This document shows, in pieces, positions 53,746 to 63,605 of a stretch of 64,000 nt of DNA. The DNA is from Alkalicoccobacillus porphyridii (GTDB taxonomy: Bacteria > Bacillota > Bacilli > Bacillales > Bacillaceae_D), in contig NZ_VLXZ01000011.1 of the NCBI RefSeq assembly GCF_007293315.1, positions 1 through 64,000 of the forward strand, in the 5' to 3' direction. A program made the position numbers and the translations under genes. The number at the start of each line of letters is the position of its first letter. Position 1 is the first letter of the stretch. The notes under the pieces were generated by a model, which had not been told where the DNA came from, did no database searches, and saw nothing but the letters and a program-made list of their open reading frames with translations.

Positions 53746-54861
53746 ATGATTATTGCGATACCTAAAGAGATTAAGAATAATGAAAATCGAGTAGCGATCA
53801 CGCCAGCGGGTATCACGACATTGGTAAATGGCGGACATCAGCTTTTTATTGAAGCTGGAGCAGGAGAAGGAAGCGGCTTTTCCGACCACGAATTTGAAAT
53901 AGCGGGTGCCACCGTTCTACCAACAGCCAAAGAAACCTGGGACACAGCTGAAATGATTCTTAAAGTAAAGGAACCACTTGAATCAGAATATGCTTATTTT
54001 CGTGAGGGATTAATCTTATTTACGTATTTACATCTGGCTGCTGAGCCTAAGTTAGCAAAGGCTTTAGCCGACTCTGGAGTAACAGCGATAGCATATGAAA
54101 CAGTTGAAGTGAACCGCACGTTACCACTTCTTACACCGATGAGTGAGGTGGCTGGACGCATGGCGACTCAGGTCGGTGCTCAATTTTTAGAAAAGCCTAA
54201 GGGAGGAAAAGGAATTTTACTTGGCGGCGTACCAGGCGTAAAACGTGGGAAAGTGGCCATTATTGGAGCAGGTGTTGTTGGCACCAATGCAGCAAAAATT
54301 GCTGTGGGACTTGGAGCAGACGTCACAATGCTTGATCTTAGTGCTGAGCGTCTACGTCAAATAGATGATCAATTTGGTAGAGACGTCCACACCATTATGT
54401 CCAACCCATTAAACATCGCAGAGCATGTTCGCGAAGCCGATCTAGTGATAGGTGCCGTGCTTATTCCAGGAGCTAAAGCGCCAAAATTGGTAACAGAAGA
54501 TATGATTAAATCTATGAAACCAGGTAGCGTTGTCGTTGATGTAGCCATCGATCAAGGAGGTATCATTGAAACGGCAGATGCCATCACCACACACGATGAT
54601 CCAACCTATACAAAGCATGGCGTTATCCACTATGCAGTGGCGAATATGCCTGGAGCAGTGCCTCGTACCTCAACGATCGCATTAACAAATGTAACCATTC
54701 CATACGCAAAAGCTATCGCCGACAAAGGACCAAAACAAGCCATGCTTGATAACCCCTCGCTGGCACTTGGCCTGAACGTAGCAAACGGTCGAATTACCTA
54801 TGAAGCCGTTGCACGTGATCTTGGCTATACCTATGCAACCGTTGAAGAGGCATTAGGATAA
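53746..54861 (+). CDS. ald: Alanine dehydrogenase
   Basis: A 371-residue NAD-dependent L-alanine dehydrogenase (EC 1.4.1.1), normal length, that deaminates alanine to pyruvate and ammonia. It shows [25 protein letters not shown] (substrate lysine), [10 protein letters not shown] (catalytic histidine), the Rossmann motif [20 protein letters not shown] and VDVAIDQGG. In bacilli Ald supports growth and sporulation on alanine. It lies after its likely activator gene adeR and ends in a terminator. Confidence 0.97.
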   Translation: MIIAIPKEIKNNENRVAITPAGITTLVNGGHQLFIEAGAGEGSGFSDHEFEIAGATVLPTAKETWDTAEMILKVKEPLESEYAYFREGLILFTYLHLAAEPKLAKALADSGVTAIAYETVEVNRTLPLLTPMSEVAGRMATQVGAQFLEKPKGGKGILLGGVPGVKRGKVAIIGAGVVGTNAAKIAVGLGADVTMLDLSAERLRQIDDQFGRDVHTIMSNPLNIAEHVREADLVIGAVLIPGAKAPKLVTEDMIKSMKPGSVVVDVAIDQGGIIETADAITTHDDPTYTKHGVIHYAVANMPGAVPRTSTIALTNVTIPYAKAIADKGPKQAMLDNPSLALGLNVANGRITYEAVARDLGYTYATVEEALG

Positions 54862-54867
54862 GGAAAA

Positions 54868-54897
54868 ACAGCTGGCTAAGTGCCCAGCTGTTTTTTA
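54868..54897 (+). terminator. Terminator after ald
   Basis: ACAGCTGG (54868-54875) pairs with CCAGCTGT (54884-54891), followed by six T. Confidence 0.9.
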
Positions 54898-55031
54898 TTG
54901 GGGGAGGGTTAAGGAGCAGGTGCAAGTGGACGCTCGGGGCTTTATGCGCGAAGGTCACGTTTATAACTTGCAAAAGGCCAGAACGTATAAGGGATGGGAC
55001 TCAGCAATGGCCCCTTCTAATCTTAGTTGCG

Positions 55032-56228
55032 TCAGATCTCTTTTTCCGTAAGTGCATACTGGTTTCTCGCTGCTCCTAAACCAATCCAAACCATGGCACA
55101 TAATATGACAAGAAAAAGCACAAGAGGTACGGTCCAGGTATGGAACCAGTCAAATAATAAGCCAACCAGAATAGGACCGCTAGCGGCTAATAGGTAGCCA
55201 AGTGATTGGGCCATACCAGATAGGGAAGAAGCTTGGTGCGCGGTTGCACTGCGCAGGCCTATGAACGTTAGCGCGAGACTAATACTTGAACCTGAGGCCA
55301 GTCCCATGACTAAAATAGAAAGAATAAGTAGGGTAGTGCTTCCACCAATTAAAATTCCACAAATGCCAAATGTGTAAAGAATTCCAATGCCTACTACTAA
55401 CACTCGTTGATTCGTCATTCTCCCAGCAAGAATAGGAGCAAGAAAGTTCCCCGGCAAGCCGGCAAATTGCATGAGTGAAAGCATCCAACCGGCAGTAGCT
55501 ACACTCATGCCATGGCTCTTCATGATCTCTGGTAGCCACGCGACAGATGAATAAAATAAAAAGGATTGTAGTCCCATAAAAATAGTAACCTGCCAAGCAA
55601 TGGTGGATGTCCAAAGCGAACCAGTTACTGGTTGAACCTCTTCTGGACGAGGCTCACTATTTTTACCACGTAGCTGTGGCAGCCAGACGGCTAAACCGAT
55701 AAATACTAAACCTGCCCATAAAAGAAGTGTCGTATTCCATCCTAATCCAGCTCCTTCTGCAATCGGAACAGTAATACCCGAAGCGAGTGCGGCAAAGACG
55801 GACATTAACGTAGAATACAAAGCTGTAATGAGACCAACTTTCAACGGGAAATGGAGTTTGGCAAGGCCAGGGAGCAACACATTACATACCGCAATGCCAA
55901 TACCAATCAGAGCTGTACCAACAAAAAGCAATGAAAGCAGGCCGCTCGCTCGAAGCAGTATCCCAAGTAATAAAACAAGAAGACCAGCAACAATCGCGCC
56001 TTCAAAGCCAAGCCGTTGTCCTATTTTAGGTGCGAGAGGAGAGAGGATGGCAAAGGATAACAGCGGTAATGTTGTGATGAGACCAGCTGCTCCATTAGAT
56101 AAGTCAAAATCTGTACGAATAGCTGCTATAACTGGACCAACGGAAGTAATGGCTGGGCGTAAGTTAAAGGCAATGACAGCAATACCAACCAGCAGTAAAA
56201 GCTGTTTCTTTTGATTATGTGTAGACAT
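55032..56228 (-). CDS. CynX/NimT-family MFS transporter
   Basis: A 398-residue, 12-helix major facilitator protein similar to YycB/CynX/NimT. It starts with the family-typical IAVIAFNLRPAITSVGPVIAAI, and contains GLITTLPLLSFAILSPLAPKIGQRLG. Family members are linked to cyanate or 2-nitroimidazole transport, but the substrate here is unknown. Minus strand, 80 bp after the lactonase-region terminator, single gene. Confidence 0.88.
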   Translation of the reverse strand: MSTHNQKKQLLLLVGIAVIAFNLRPAITSVGPVIAAIRTDFDLSNGAAGLITTLPLLSFAILSPLAPKIGQRLGFEGAIVAGLLVLLLGILLRASGLLSLLFVGTALIGIGIAVCNVLLPGLAKLHFPLKVGLITALYSTLMSVFAALASGITVPIAEGAGLGWNTTLLLWAGLVFIGLAVWLPQLRGKNSEPRPEEVQPVTGSLWTSTIAWQVTIFMGLQSFLFYSSVAWLPEIMKSHGMSVATAGWMLSLMQFAGLPGNFLAPILAGRMTNQRVLVVGIGILYTFGICGILIGGSTTLLILSILVMGLASGSSISLALTFIGLRSATAHQASSLSGMAQSLGYLLAASGPILVGLLFDWFHTWTVPLVLFLVILCAMVWIGLGAARNQYALTEKEI

Positions 56229-56256
56229 GATGTATGGACTCCTTTATGCTGTAAAA

Positions 56257-56295
56257 CAAAAAACGAGCTTCCTTATAACATTGCTGTAAGGAAGC
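56257..56295 (-). terminator. Terminator after the lactonase gene
   Basis: GCTTCCTTA (56267-56275) pairs with TAAGGAAGC (56287-56295); on the minus strand a six-T run follows. Confidence 0.85.
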
Positions 56296-56308
56296 CTGGT
56301 TCTTTAGG

Positions 56309-57358
56309 TTAATTGATCGATGCACTCACAAATTTAAGGCAAACGGGTTTGGATACCTCTAAAGTGGAAGAAAGCTCTATGATGGTGCCGTCCTCCTTGT
56401 TTCGTTCAAACAAGACAACATTTCCCGTCTCTTCATTAGACACAATCACAAATGATTCGGTTGGGTCTAAGACAAAGTCTCGTGGCCAATTTCCTGCTGA
56501 GGATACACGCTGGACTAATGTCAGTTCTCCTGAATAAGGATTTACTTCAAAGACCGCAATGCTATCGTGTCCTCTGTTCGCTGCATATACAAATCGACCA
56601 TCTGATGAAACGTGAATCGCACTTCCCTGACTATTTTCAATGAAATCATCAGGTAGGGTAGATACAACCTGTACTTCTCTAAATGCATTTGGTACATCCT
56701 CGTAAGCAAGTGTCACAATCTCATTGCTTAACTCTGTAAACACATAGACATATTTTTCTTTAGGATGAAACGCTAAATGTCTAGGACCTGATCCTGGATT
56801 AAAGGAAAACTCGCCTGCTTTAATAAGCTCGTTGTTCTCAAACGTATACGTAACAAGCTTGTCTGTTCCAAGGTCAACGGCGACAATGTATTGTTGATCA
56901 GGAGTGAATCCTGAGAAATGAGCGTGTGGTTTCTCTTGACGGTCATGTGGTCCCGTCCCTTCATGCTGAGCGAAGGAAGAAGCAGGAGTGACACCTCCAT
57001 CAGCTTGAAGAGGAAACAAGGTAATGCGACCACTATGATAGTTTGCGGTAACAGCCGTTTGTTCATTTACACTAACATGGCAAGGTGACCCGTCATCCGT
57101 GAGCTCTGTCGTTAGGTGAGTTAATGCACCAGACTTTGCATCGACTGTATAGGAGGCTACGCCGCCTTTGTCCCCATCCTTTACCACAGCATATAAATTC
57201 GTTTGATCCTCATCCAGATTTACATATGTAGGATTTCCAAGCTCCGCTGCTAGTTCTAGCTCTTGGAAGGTTTTTTTCTCCGTGTCCAACGTAAAGGTGT
57301 AAACACCCTTACTCTCGGCTTTTGTATAGGTTCCAATATACCCTCTAAATAAACTCAT
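56309..57358 (-). CDS. pgl: Seven-bladed beta-propeller lactonase (6-phosphogluconolactonase-like)
   Basis: A 349-residue YkgB/Pgl-family protein. It has the N-terminal GYIGTYTKAESKGVYTF, SYTVDAKSGALTHL, the HVSVNEQTAVTANYHSGRI region, GTGPHDRQEKPHAHF and GSGPRHLAFHP, matching 6-phosphogluconolactonase (EC 3.1.1.31) of the pentose phosphate pathway. GGAGATG precedes the third ATG (57358), so the upstream ATG at 57373 is unlikely. It lies 29 bp after the EamA gene and is probably co-transcribed. Other beta-propeller lactonases are possible. Confidence 0.87.
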   Translation of the reverse strand: MSLFRGYIGTYTKAESKGVYTFTLDTEKKTFQELELAAELGNPTYVNLDEDQTNLYAVVKDGDKGGVASYTVDAKSGALTHLTTELTDDGSPCHVSVNEQTAVTANYHSGRITLFPLQADGGVTPASSFAQHEGTGPHDRQEKPHAHFSGFTPDQQYIVAVDLGTDKLVTYTFENNELIKAGEFSFNPGSGPRHLAFHPKEKYVYVFTELSNEIVTLAYEDVPNAFREVQVVSTLPDDFIENSQGSAIHVSSDGRFVYAANRGHDSIAVFEVNPYSGELTLVQRVSSAGNWPRDFVLDPTESFVIVSNEETGNVVLFERNKEDGTIIELSSTLEVSKPVCLKFVSASIN

Positions 57359-57387
57359 TTCACTCATCTCCATTCAGTTTATTATAA

Positions 57388-58308
57388 TTATGCAGGCTGA
57401 TTAATTGCGGCTAGCCTTTTAAGACGCCTTCTTGTTTGTAGTTTTGAATATGTGAATAAACTTAAAGCGATCCAAATACAGATGAAGGCGGTCAGTTGTA
57501 TGCTCGAGAAGGGTTCATGATAAATGAATACCCCAATAATCAGCATAAAGGTTGGAGCAATGTATTGCAAAAAACCGATAACGGTAAAACTCAGCTTCTG
57601 AGCGGCCATTGCAAAAAGAAGCAATGGAACAGCTGTTACGACTCCAGTACCAGCAAGAACAAGCATCGTAGTTGCTGACTGAGAGAAATAAGATGGCTCG
57701 GGTATAAGATATAAAAATAACACGGCAAAAGGAGCCATTAAGAGCGTCTCAATCGTCAACCCGGTCCACGGACGAATGGGCACCGATCTCTTAATAAATC
57801 CGTATGTGCAAAAGGTAATGGCCAGCAAAATAGATGCCCATGGCACATGACCATAATACAAGGTGAGGATGACCACACCTACAAAAGCCAAGCCAACCGC
57901 CATTTTTTCAAGTGTAGCTAATTTTTCTTTTAACAGAAAAGTCGCTAGCAGTACATTCATGAGCGGATTAATATAATAGCCTAAGCTAGCATCAATAATC
58001 CTGTCACTATTTACAGCAAAAATAAAAATAAACCAATTGGCGGTGATGAGTATGGATGCAGTGGTAATGGCAAGCAATCGTCGTTTATTCTGCCACACCA
58101 AACGCATCTCTTGTAATACCCCTTGCAACTTCCCTATCAATGCCAGGGCAAGTAACATAAACACAAATGCCCAAATAATACGATAAGCCAGCACCTCAGC
58201 TGACGTAACATCATCAGCTAGTTTCCAATAAAGGGGCATGACTCCCCATAACATATACGCTGCTGCCCCTACAAAGCCAGCTGATACCGACTCATTCTGC
58301 TGTTTCAT
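57388..58308 (-). CDS. rarD: RarD-type EamA-family transporter
   Basis: A 306-residue, ten-helix DMT-superfamily protein of the RarD type. It shows GFVGAAAYMLWGVMPLYWKL, EVLAYRIIWAFVFML, NWFIFIFAVNSDRIIDASLGYYINPL and LQYIAPTFMLIIGVFIYHEPF, all diagnostic. AGGTG lies just before ATG 58308; the frame opening at 58362 is not used. Substrate unproven (drug or metabolite export has been proposed for the family). It precedes the lactonase gene by 29 bp. Confidence 0.9.
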   Translation of the reverse strand: MKQQNESVSAGFVGAAAYMLWGVMPLYWKLADDVTSAEVLAYRIIWAFVFMLLALALIGKLQGVLQEMRLVWQNKRRLLAITTASILITANWFIFIFAVNSDRIIDASLGYYINPLMNVLLATFLLKEKLATLEKMAVGLAFVGVVILTLYYGHVPWASILLAITFCTYGFIKRSVPIRPWTGLTIETLLMAPFAVLFLYLIPEPSYFSQSATTMLVLAGTGVVTAVPLLLFAMAAQKLSFTVIGFLQYIAPTFMLIIGVFIYHEPFSSIQLTAFICIWIALSLFTYSKLQTRRRLKRLAAINQPA

Positions 58309-58524
58309 TCTTTCACCTGATTTACTTATAAAATAGAAAATTCTCCTTCCATCATACCGCAAGTATTTAGAGAAAAGAAAGAAGCATGCTTGGAGAAATA
58401 GCAGGCATTATTTTAGCATTCTGCGCATTTTGCCTAAAGCATGGGCGGAGAAATATGTTCTTTGCCATCCCTATAGGCAGCTCTAAATAAATCAGATACA
58501 CTACAAAAAAGGAAGTGAGTACAT

Positions 58525-59655
58525 ATGAGAGATTTTGATGTTGTCATTGTAGGTGGAGGGTCAATGGGCGCGGCTGCTGCTTACTATTTGGCTAAAGCGA
58601 AGCAGCGAGTGGCAGTGATTGATCGTAATACTGTACCAAATGACCAGGGAAGTCATCACGGGCAAACGCGTATGCTACGTTTTGGATATAGTGAGGGAGA
58701 GCGGTATGTACCGCTTGTAAAAAGTGCTTATGAGCTGTGGCAAGAGCTTGAGCAGGAGTCGAATCGAACGTTGTACATTCAGTCCGGCGCACTGTTAATG
58801 GGGGAAGAGGGTTCAGATTTTATTCGAGAGGTATTACACAGCTCGACGACCCATGATTTGCCCCACCATGTGTTCACTGCGAAGAGCATTATGAAGCAGT
58901 GGCCGGGAATTCAATTGCCAGAACAGTTTGTAGGTGTGATGGATACACGTGCGGGTTTTTTATTAAGTGAGCAATGTGTGCAGGCATACAAGGAGCTAGC
59001 GCAGGCTAATGGGGCTGTTTTTTTCGAAAAGGAGCCCGTACTTAAGATTGACGTGCAGGACAAGCATGTAGAGGTTATAACGGATCAACAAGCGGTCCGG
59101 GCCAGTCAATTAATTGTGACTGCTGGCGCTTGGACACATCAGCTGCTTCCTTCCGCTCAGCTACCTATTGAACCGATCCGAAAAACATTTGGATGGTTCG
59201 AACCAACCCAGGATAGATTGTATTCTCATTCAGATTTTCCTTGTGTGGTTTTTGATAGCCCGCTTGGTCTTTATTATGCCTTTCCTGATTATGAAGGAGC
59301 GGGCTTTAAGATAGGACGTCATGATGGGGGACAGAGAACAGAACCAGAGCAATTGAATCGCTTATTTGGAGCCTTTCCAGAGGATGAGCAGGACCTCCGA
59401 GAGTTAATGAACACCTATGTGCCTCAAGCATCGGGTGACCTCTTGAAGGGTGGCGTATGTATCTATGACCAATCACCGGATGAGGACTTTATCATAGATC
59501 GCCATCCGGAACATCCTCACATTTTGATAGCGGGAGGATTTTCTGGTCACGGATTTAAGTTTGCGAGTGTAGTGGGGAAGATTCTCTCGGAGCTAGCACT
59601 GGAGCAACCTTTACTTCATACTATTGATTCGTTTAAACTGAGCCGTTTTAGATAA
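58525..59655 (+). CDS. solA: N-methyl amino acid oxidase (SolA / monomeric sarcosine oxidase family)
   Basis: A 376-residue FAD-dependent oxidase of the DAO superfamily. The Rossmann motif is VVIVGGGSMGAAAAYYLAKA. SHHGQTRMLRFGYSEG and the C-terminal DEDFIIDRHPEHPHI and AGGFSGHGFKFASVVGK are typical of monomeric sarcosine oxidase/N-methyltryptophan oxidase. Cys312, before IYDQSPDEDF, is the expected covalent FAD attachment site. Sarcosine, N-methyl amino acids or fructosyl amino acids are possible substrates. AGGAAGTGAG precedes the ATG. Single gene. Confidence 0.88.
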   Translation: MRDFDVVIVGGGSMGAAAAYYLAKAKQRVAVIDRNTVPNDQGSHHGQTRMLRFGYSEGERYVPLVKSAYELWQELEQESNRTLYIQSGALLMGEEGSDFIREVLHSSTTHDLPHHVFTAKSIMKQWPGIQLPEQFVGVMDTRAGFLLSEQCVQAYKELAQANGAVFFEKEPVLKIDVQDKHVEVITDQQAVRASQLIVTAGAWTHQLLPSAQLPIEPIRKTFGWFEPTQDRLYSHSDFPCVVFDSPLGLYYAFPDYEGAGFKIGRHDGGQRTEPEQLNRLFGAFPEDEQDLRELMNTYVPQASGDLLKGGVCIYDQSPDEDFIIDRHPEHPHILIAGGFSGHGFKFASVVGKILSELALEQPLLHTIDSFKLSRFR

Positions 59656-59709
59656 CGGCTCAGAAAAAGCTTGAAACAAAAATAAAGAAGGGGTTATACT
59701 AGCTAACAA

Positions 59710-59723
59710 AGTAAGCGCTTTCA
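59710..59723 (+). promoter_or_regulatory. cre-like site upstream of dppA
   Basis: AGTAAGCGCTTTCA matches the CcpA consensus except at one end base. It lies about 115 bp before dppA, so the dipeptide operon may be under carbon catabolite control. Confidence 0.5.
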
Positions 59724-59836
59724 ATATAGGTGGTCTTTTTAGAATGCGTGAAATAATCTTACGAATTGCTTTAAAAAAAGTCTGATTTCTTTGATAATTG
59801 GACTACGATTTAAACGTTACATAGTGGGAGGATGAC

Positions 59837-60661
59837 ATGAAGCTTTATCTATCCGTAGATATGGAGGGCATTTCTGGGTTTGCCGACATGCAATTTGTAG
59901 ATTCATCTAAACGACATTACGCTCGCGGTCAGTCGTTGATGACGGCTGAGGTGAATCATGTGATTGAAGAGGCCTTACAAATAGGAGGCAGGGAAGTGGT
60001 GGTGAATGATAGCCACTCTAAGATGAACAATATTCTTATAGAAGAATTGCATCCAGAAGCTAAGCTCATCTCTGGAGATGTCAAACCATACTCCATGGTA
60101 CAAGGGTTACAAGAAGGGTATGATGGTGCTTTTTTCATCGGATATCATGCGAGGGCCTCTCAAAGAGGAGTCATGAGCCACACGATGATCTTTGGTGTAC
60201 GTACGATGTTTATTAATGATCATGAAATTGGTGAGATGGGTTTTAATGCCTATGTAGCAGGACATTATGGGGTTCCCGTTCTGCTAGTTACCGGAGATGA
60301 TGAGACAGCAAAAGAGGCTGAGGCGCTAATTCCTTATGTGACGACTGCTATTGTAAAGGAACAGCAATCTCGTTCTGCCGCCTTATGTCTATCACCACAA
60401 AAAGCAAAAGAGCTATTACAGCAAAAAACAAAGGAGGCTTTACATAACCGAGCAAAAGTTAAACCCTTAACACCCCCTGATAAACCTTTATTACAGATAG
60501 AGTTCACGAACTACGGTCAAGCAGAGTGGGCAGCTCTCATGCCAGGTGCGAAAATAGATGAGGGCACAACGACGGTTCGCTATCAGGCAAAAGATATCCT
60601 TGAAGCCTATCAAGCCATGCTCGTGATGACGGAGCTAGCGATGAGGACTGACTTCTGCTAG
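59837..60661 (+). CDS. dppA: D-aminopeptidase DppA (M55)
   Basis: A 274-residue zinc D-aminopeptidase that cleaves D-Ala-D-Ala-type peptides. Asp8, Glu10 (SVDMEGISG), His60 (NDSHSKMNN), His104 (GYHARA) and Glu133 (EIGEMGFN) fall at the positions known for the B. subtilis enzyme's zinc site, and His115 at the catalytic site. It is the first gene of dppABCDE, with only 11 bp to dppB. In B. subtilis the operon is expressed at starvation under CodY and AbrB control; I found no clear CodY box. Confidence 0.96.
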   Translation: MKLYLSVDMEGISGFADMQFVDSSKRHYARGQSLMTAEVNHVIEEALQIGGREVVVNDSHSKMNNILIEELHPEAKLISGDVKPYSMVQGLQEGYDGAFFIGYHARASQRGVMSHTMIFGVRTMFINDHEIGEMGFNAYVAGHYGVPVLLVTGDDETAKEAEALIPYVTTAIVKEQQSRSAALCLSPQKAKELLQQKTKEALHNRAKVKPLTPPDKPLLQIEFTNYGQAEWAALMPGAKIDEGTTTVRYQAKDILEAYQAMLVMTELAMRTDFC

Positions 60662-60672
60662 GAAGGTAGGAA

Positions 60673-61605
60673 ATGATGTTTAACTATATTGGTAGACGAA
60701 TGGTAGGCATGATTATAACGATGTGGGTCATCATTACATTAACCTTTATTTTGATGCACGCCGTTCCAGGATCTCCTTTAAATACTGAACAAACGACAAA
60801 TGCTGCTGTTCAAGCAAATATGGAAGAGCATTTTGGATTAAACGACCCCTATTACATAAGATACTTTGACTATCTACTCTCACTCGCTCAATTTGATTTT
60901 GGGCCATCAATCAAACAATATCCAATCACAGTAAATGAACTCATTTCAAGGGGGTTTCCCGTTTCATTAGAGCTTGGCATTGTGGCATTAGTTGTAGCTG
61001 TTCTCTCTGGTATTACTCTTGGAATACTCGCAGCATTAAAAAGAAATGGTGTTATTGACTACGGCATGATGACCTTTGCTGTTATCGGAATATCGGTCCC
61101 AAATTTTATCTTGGCCACACTATTAATCTATCAGGTAGCTGGACAATGGAGGCTGCTGCCGGTCGGAACGTGGGCAAGCTGGAAGCATATGATTCTCCCT
61201 GCGCTTGCTTTGGGGACGACCCCGATGGCAATCATTGCTAGGTTGACGCGTTCAAGTATGGTAGAGGTGCTGACACAGGATTATATCCGCACGGCTAAAG
61301 CCAAAGGTCTTTCGCCATTTACCATTGTCGTAAAGCATGCGCTAAGAAATGCATTACTGCCAGTGGTGACGATTCTAGGAACTTTAGTAGCGGCCATTTT
61401 AACTGGCAGCTTTGTCATAGAGAAGATCTTTGCTATCCCTGGTATGGGACGCTACTTCGTTGAAAGTATTAACAGTCGGGATTATCCCGTCATTATGGGT
61501 ACAACCATTTTCTACAGTGGTATTTTGATGATTATGTTGCTTATTGTTGATGTTCTATACGGCATATTGGATCCACGCATTAAGCTCCATAAGAAGGAGG
61601 AGTGA
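60673..61605 (+). CDS. dppB: Dipeptide ABC transporter permease DppB
   Basis: A 310-residue inner-membrane permease with about six helices and the OppB/DppB N-terminal TM segment (MFNYIGRRMVGMIITMWVIITLTF). The ABC-interaction EAA loop lies near ALRNALLPVVTILGTLVAAILTG. It pairs with DppC. The start is ATG 60673 or the next codon (60676); GGAAGGTAGG lies just upstream. Confidence 0.94.
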   Translation: MMFNYIGRRMVGMIITMWVIITLTFILMHAVPGSPLNTEQTTNAAVQANMEEHFGLNDPYYIRYFDYLLSLAQFDFGPSIKQYPITVNELISRGFPVSLELGIVALVVAVLSGITLGILAALKRNGVIDYGMMTFAVIGISVPNFILATLLIYQVAGQWRLLPVGTWASWKHMILPALALGTTPMAIIARLTRSSMVEVLTQDYIRTAKAKGLSPFTIVVKHALRNALLPVVTILGTLVAAILTGSFVIEKIFAIPGMGRYFVESINSRDYPVIMGTTIFYSGILMIMLLIVDVLYGILDPRIKLHKKEE

Positions 61606-61609
61606 CCAG

Positions 61610-62539
61610 GTGCGTACTGAGCAATCCATACCTGATGAGTTATTTTCAAAGCGAAAGACGGACCGCAACAGGGCAGAGCGTGTGGTCAGACCCTCACTGA
61701 GCTATTGGCAGGCAGCTTGGATGAGCTTACGGAAAAATAAATTAGCGATGACCGGATTAATCGTAATGCTCCTTCTCCTTTTGATGGCCATTATAGGTCC
61801 AATGATTAGTCCGCATAGTGTGACCACTCAGCTGCGGACAAATGCGAACCAGCCTCCGTCGATGGAACACTGGTTTGGAACGGATAGTTTGGGCAGGGAT
61901 ATGTTTGCCAGGACATGGTACGGAGCAAGAATAAGTTTATTTGTAGGCTTTATGGCGGCATTTATTGATTGTGTAATTGGTATCATCTACGGTGGAATTT
62001 CTGGTTATAAGGGTGGCAGAACAGATCATGTCATGATGAGAGTGGTTGAGGTATTATATGGACTTCCTTATTTGCTGGTTGTCATTCTCTTAATGGTTGT
62101 GATGGGCCCGGGCTTACTGACCATTATCGTTGCACTAACAGTTACTGGCTGGGTGGGGATGGCCAGAATTGTTCGGGGGCAGGTCCTCCAGTTAAAAAAC
62201 AATGAGTACGTCTTGGCGTCACGCACGCTAGGTGGAAAAGCTGGACATATCATTAGAAAAGCTTTGCTACCCAATGCAGTAGGTGCCATCATTGTGCAAA
62301 TGACGTTGACGGTACCAACAGCCATTTTTGCGGAAGCCTTTTTAAGCTTTTTAGGGCTTGGTGTGCAGGCACCCTTCGCTAGCTGGGGTGTAATGGCTGA
62401 GGACGCATTAGGAACATTAACGTCAGGAACCTGGTGGCGTTTGTTTTTCCCAGCATTTTTTATTTCAATTACGATGTTTGCATTTAATGTGCTTGGGGAC
62501 GGACTTCAGGATGCCTTAGATCCAAGGCTAAGGAGGTAG
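61610..62539 (+). CDS. dppC: Dipeptide ABC transporter permease DppC
   Basis: A 309-residue permease. An OppC N-terminal cytoplasmic segment (SYWQAAWMSLRKNKLAM) precedes a first helix, then the FGTDSLGRDMFARTWYGARISL signature and the EAA loop region (IRKALLPNAVGAIIV). The start is GTG 61610, nine bases after AAGGAGG (61594-61600); the long frame from 61544 overlaps dppB and is not used. Confidence 0.94.
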   Translation: MRTEQSIPDELFSKRKTDRNRAERVVRPSLSYWQAAWMSLRKNKLAMTGLIVMLLLLLMAIIGPMISPHSVTTQLRTNANQPPSMEHWFGTDSLGRDMFARTWYGARISLFVGFMAAFIDCVIGIIYGGISGYKGGRTDHVMMRVVEVLYGLPYLLVVILLMVVMGPGLLTIIVALTVTGWVGMARIVRGQVLQLKNNEYVLASRTLGGKAGHIIRKALLPNAVGAIIVQMTLTVPTAIFAEAFLSFLGLGVQAPFASWGVMAEDALGTLTSGTWWRLFFPAFFISITMFAFNVLGDGLQDALDPRLRR

Positions 62540-62543
62540 GAGT

Positions 62544-63575
62544 GTGAGTAATCAGAAGCTATTAGATGTGCGGGATCTGCATGTTTCATTTGATACATAT
62601 GGGGGGCGTGTCCATGCTGTTCGCGGTGTGAACCTATCCCTTGAAAAAGGTGAAACCTTAGCCATCGTTGGAGAAAGTGGCTGTGGAAAAAGTGTTACCG
62701 CCCAGAGTATCATGCGTTTAATCGCTGAACCGCCAGGCAAGATCAACAAGGGAGAAATTCTTCTAAAAGGGGAGAATCTCCTTACGTATTCAGATAAAAA
62801 AATGCGTAGCATACGTGGTAAAGACATCTCTATGATTTTTCAAGATCCAATGACGTCCCTCAACCCAACCTTAACGATTGGTGACCAACTAACAGAGGGT
62901 TTAATTAAACACGCTAGTCTATCCTCAAAAGATGCGCAAAAACAAGCGCTCCAAATGCTAGATCTAGTCGGGATTTCAAATGCTAAGGAACGCTTAAAGC
63001 AATTTCCGCACCAATTCAGTGGGGGGATGAGACAACGAATCATGATTGCAATGGCTTTGATTTGTGATCCAGAGGTTTTGATTGCTGATGAACCAACGAC
63101 GGCGCTAGACGTTACAATTCAAGCTCAGATTCTTGATTTATTTAAGGAGATTCAAAGAGAAATGGGAGTAGCGATTATCATGATTACTCATGACCTGGGA
63201 GTGGTAGCCCAGTTAGCCAATCGTATTCAGGTTATGTACGCAGGTCAGGTTGTAGAGGAGGGCAATCGCCGTGACATCTTTTATCAACCGCAGCACCCTT
63301 ACACGCGAGGTTTATTGCATTCTGTTCCGAGAATGGATGCAGATCGAAATGTTCCGTTAATTCCGATTGCCGGGACACCTCCAGATTTATTTTCACCACC
63401 TAAGGGCTGTGCGTTTGCAGATCGGTGTGAGTATGCAATGGACGTCTGTACGGACTATCACCCTCCTAAGACTAGTATTAATGGGCAGCACACGGTTGCC
63501 TGCTGGCTGCAGGATGACCGGGTGAAGCTTGCCTACAACGAAGATGAGCTGCCAATGTTAAAGAAAACAGTGTAG
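62544..63575 (+). CDS. dppD: Dipeptide ABC transporter ATPase DppD
   Basis: A 343-residue ABC ATPase. Walker A is GESGCGKS (near 45-52), the Q-loop FQDPMTSLNPTLTIGDQL, the signature FSGGMRQR, Walker B VLIADEPTTALD, and the switch histidine ITHDLG. The C-terminal oligopeptide/dipeptide transporter region has GTPPDLFSPPKGCAFADRCEYAMDVC, a cluster seen in this subfamily that can hold an iron-sulphur centre. GTG start with AAGGAGG. In B. subtilis DppD is the sole listed ATPase of the operon; the partner may be another gene downstream. Confidence 0.95.
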   Translation: MSNQKLLDVRDLHVSFDTYGGRVHAVRGVNLSLEKGETLAIVGESGCGKSVTAQSIMRLIAEPPGKINKGEILLKGENLLTYSDKKMRSIRGKDISMIFQDPMTSLNPTLTIGDQLTEGLIKHASLSSKDAQKQALQMLDLVGISNAKERLKQFPHQFSGGMRQRIMIAMALICDPEVLIADEPTTALDVTIQAQILDLFKEIQREMGVAIIMITHDLGVVAQLANRIQVMYAGQVVEEGNRRDIFYQPQHPYTRGLLHSVPRMDADRNVPLIPIAGTPPDLFSPPKGCAFADRCEYAMDVCTDYHPPKTSINGQHTVACWLQDDRVKLAYNEDELPMLKKTV

Positions 63576-63605
63576 ATCGAGACAAAAAATGAGGAGGAAA
63601 TCACC

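Noticed and set aside
59637-59662. Hairpin overlapping the end of the solA-like gene as a terminator
   Set aside because: The stem is good but no T run follows on either strand, so I did not list it.
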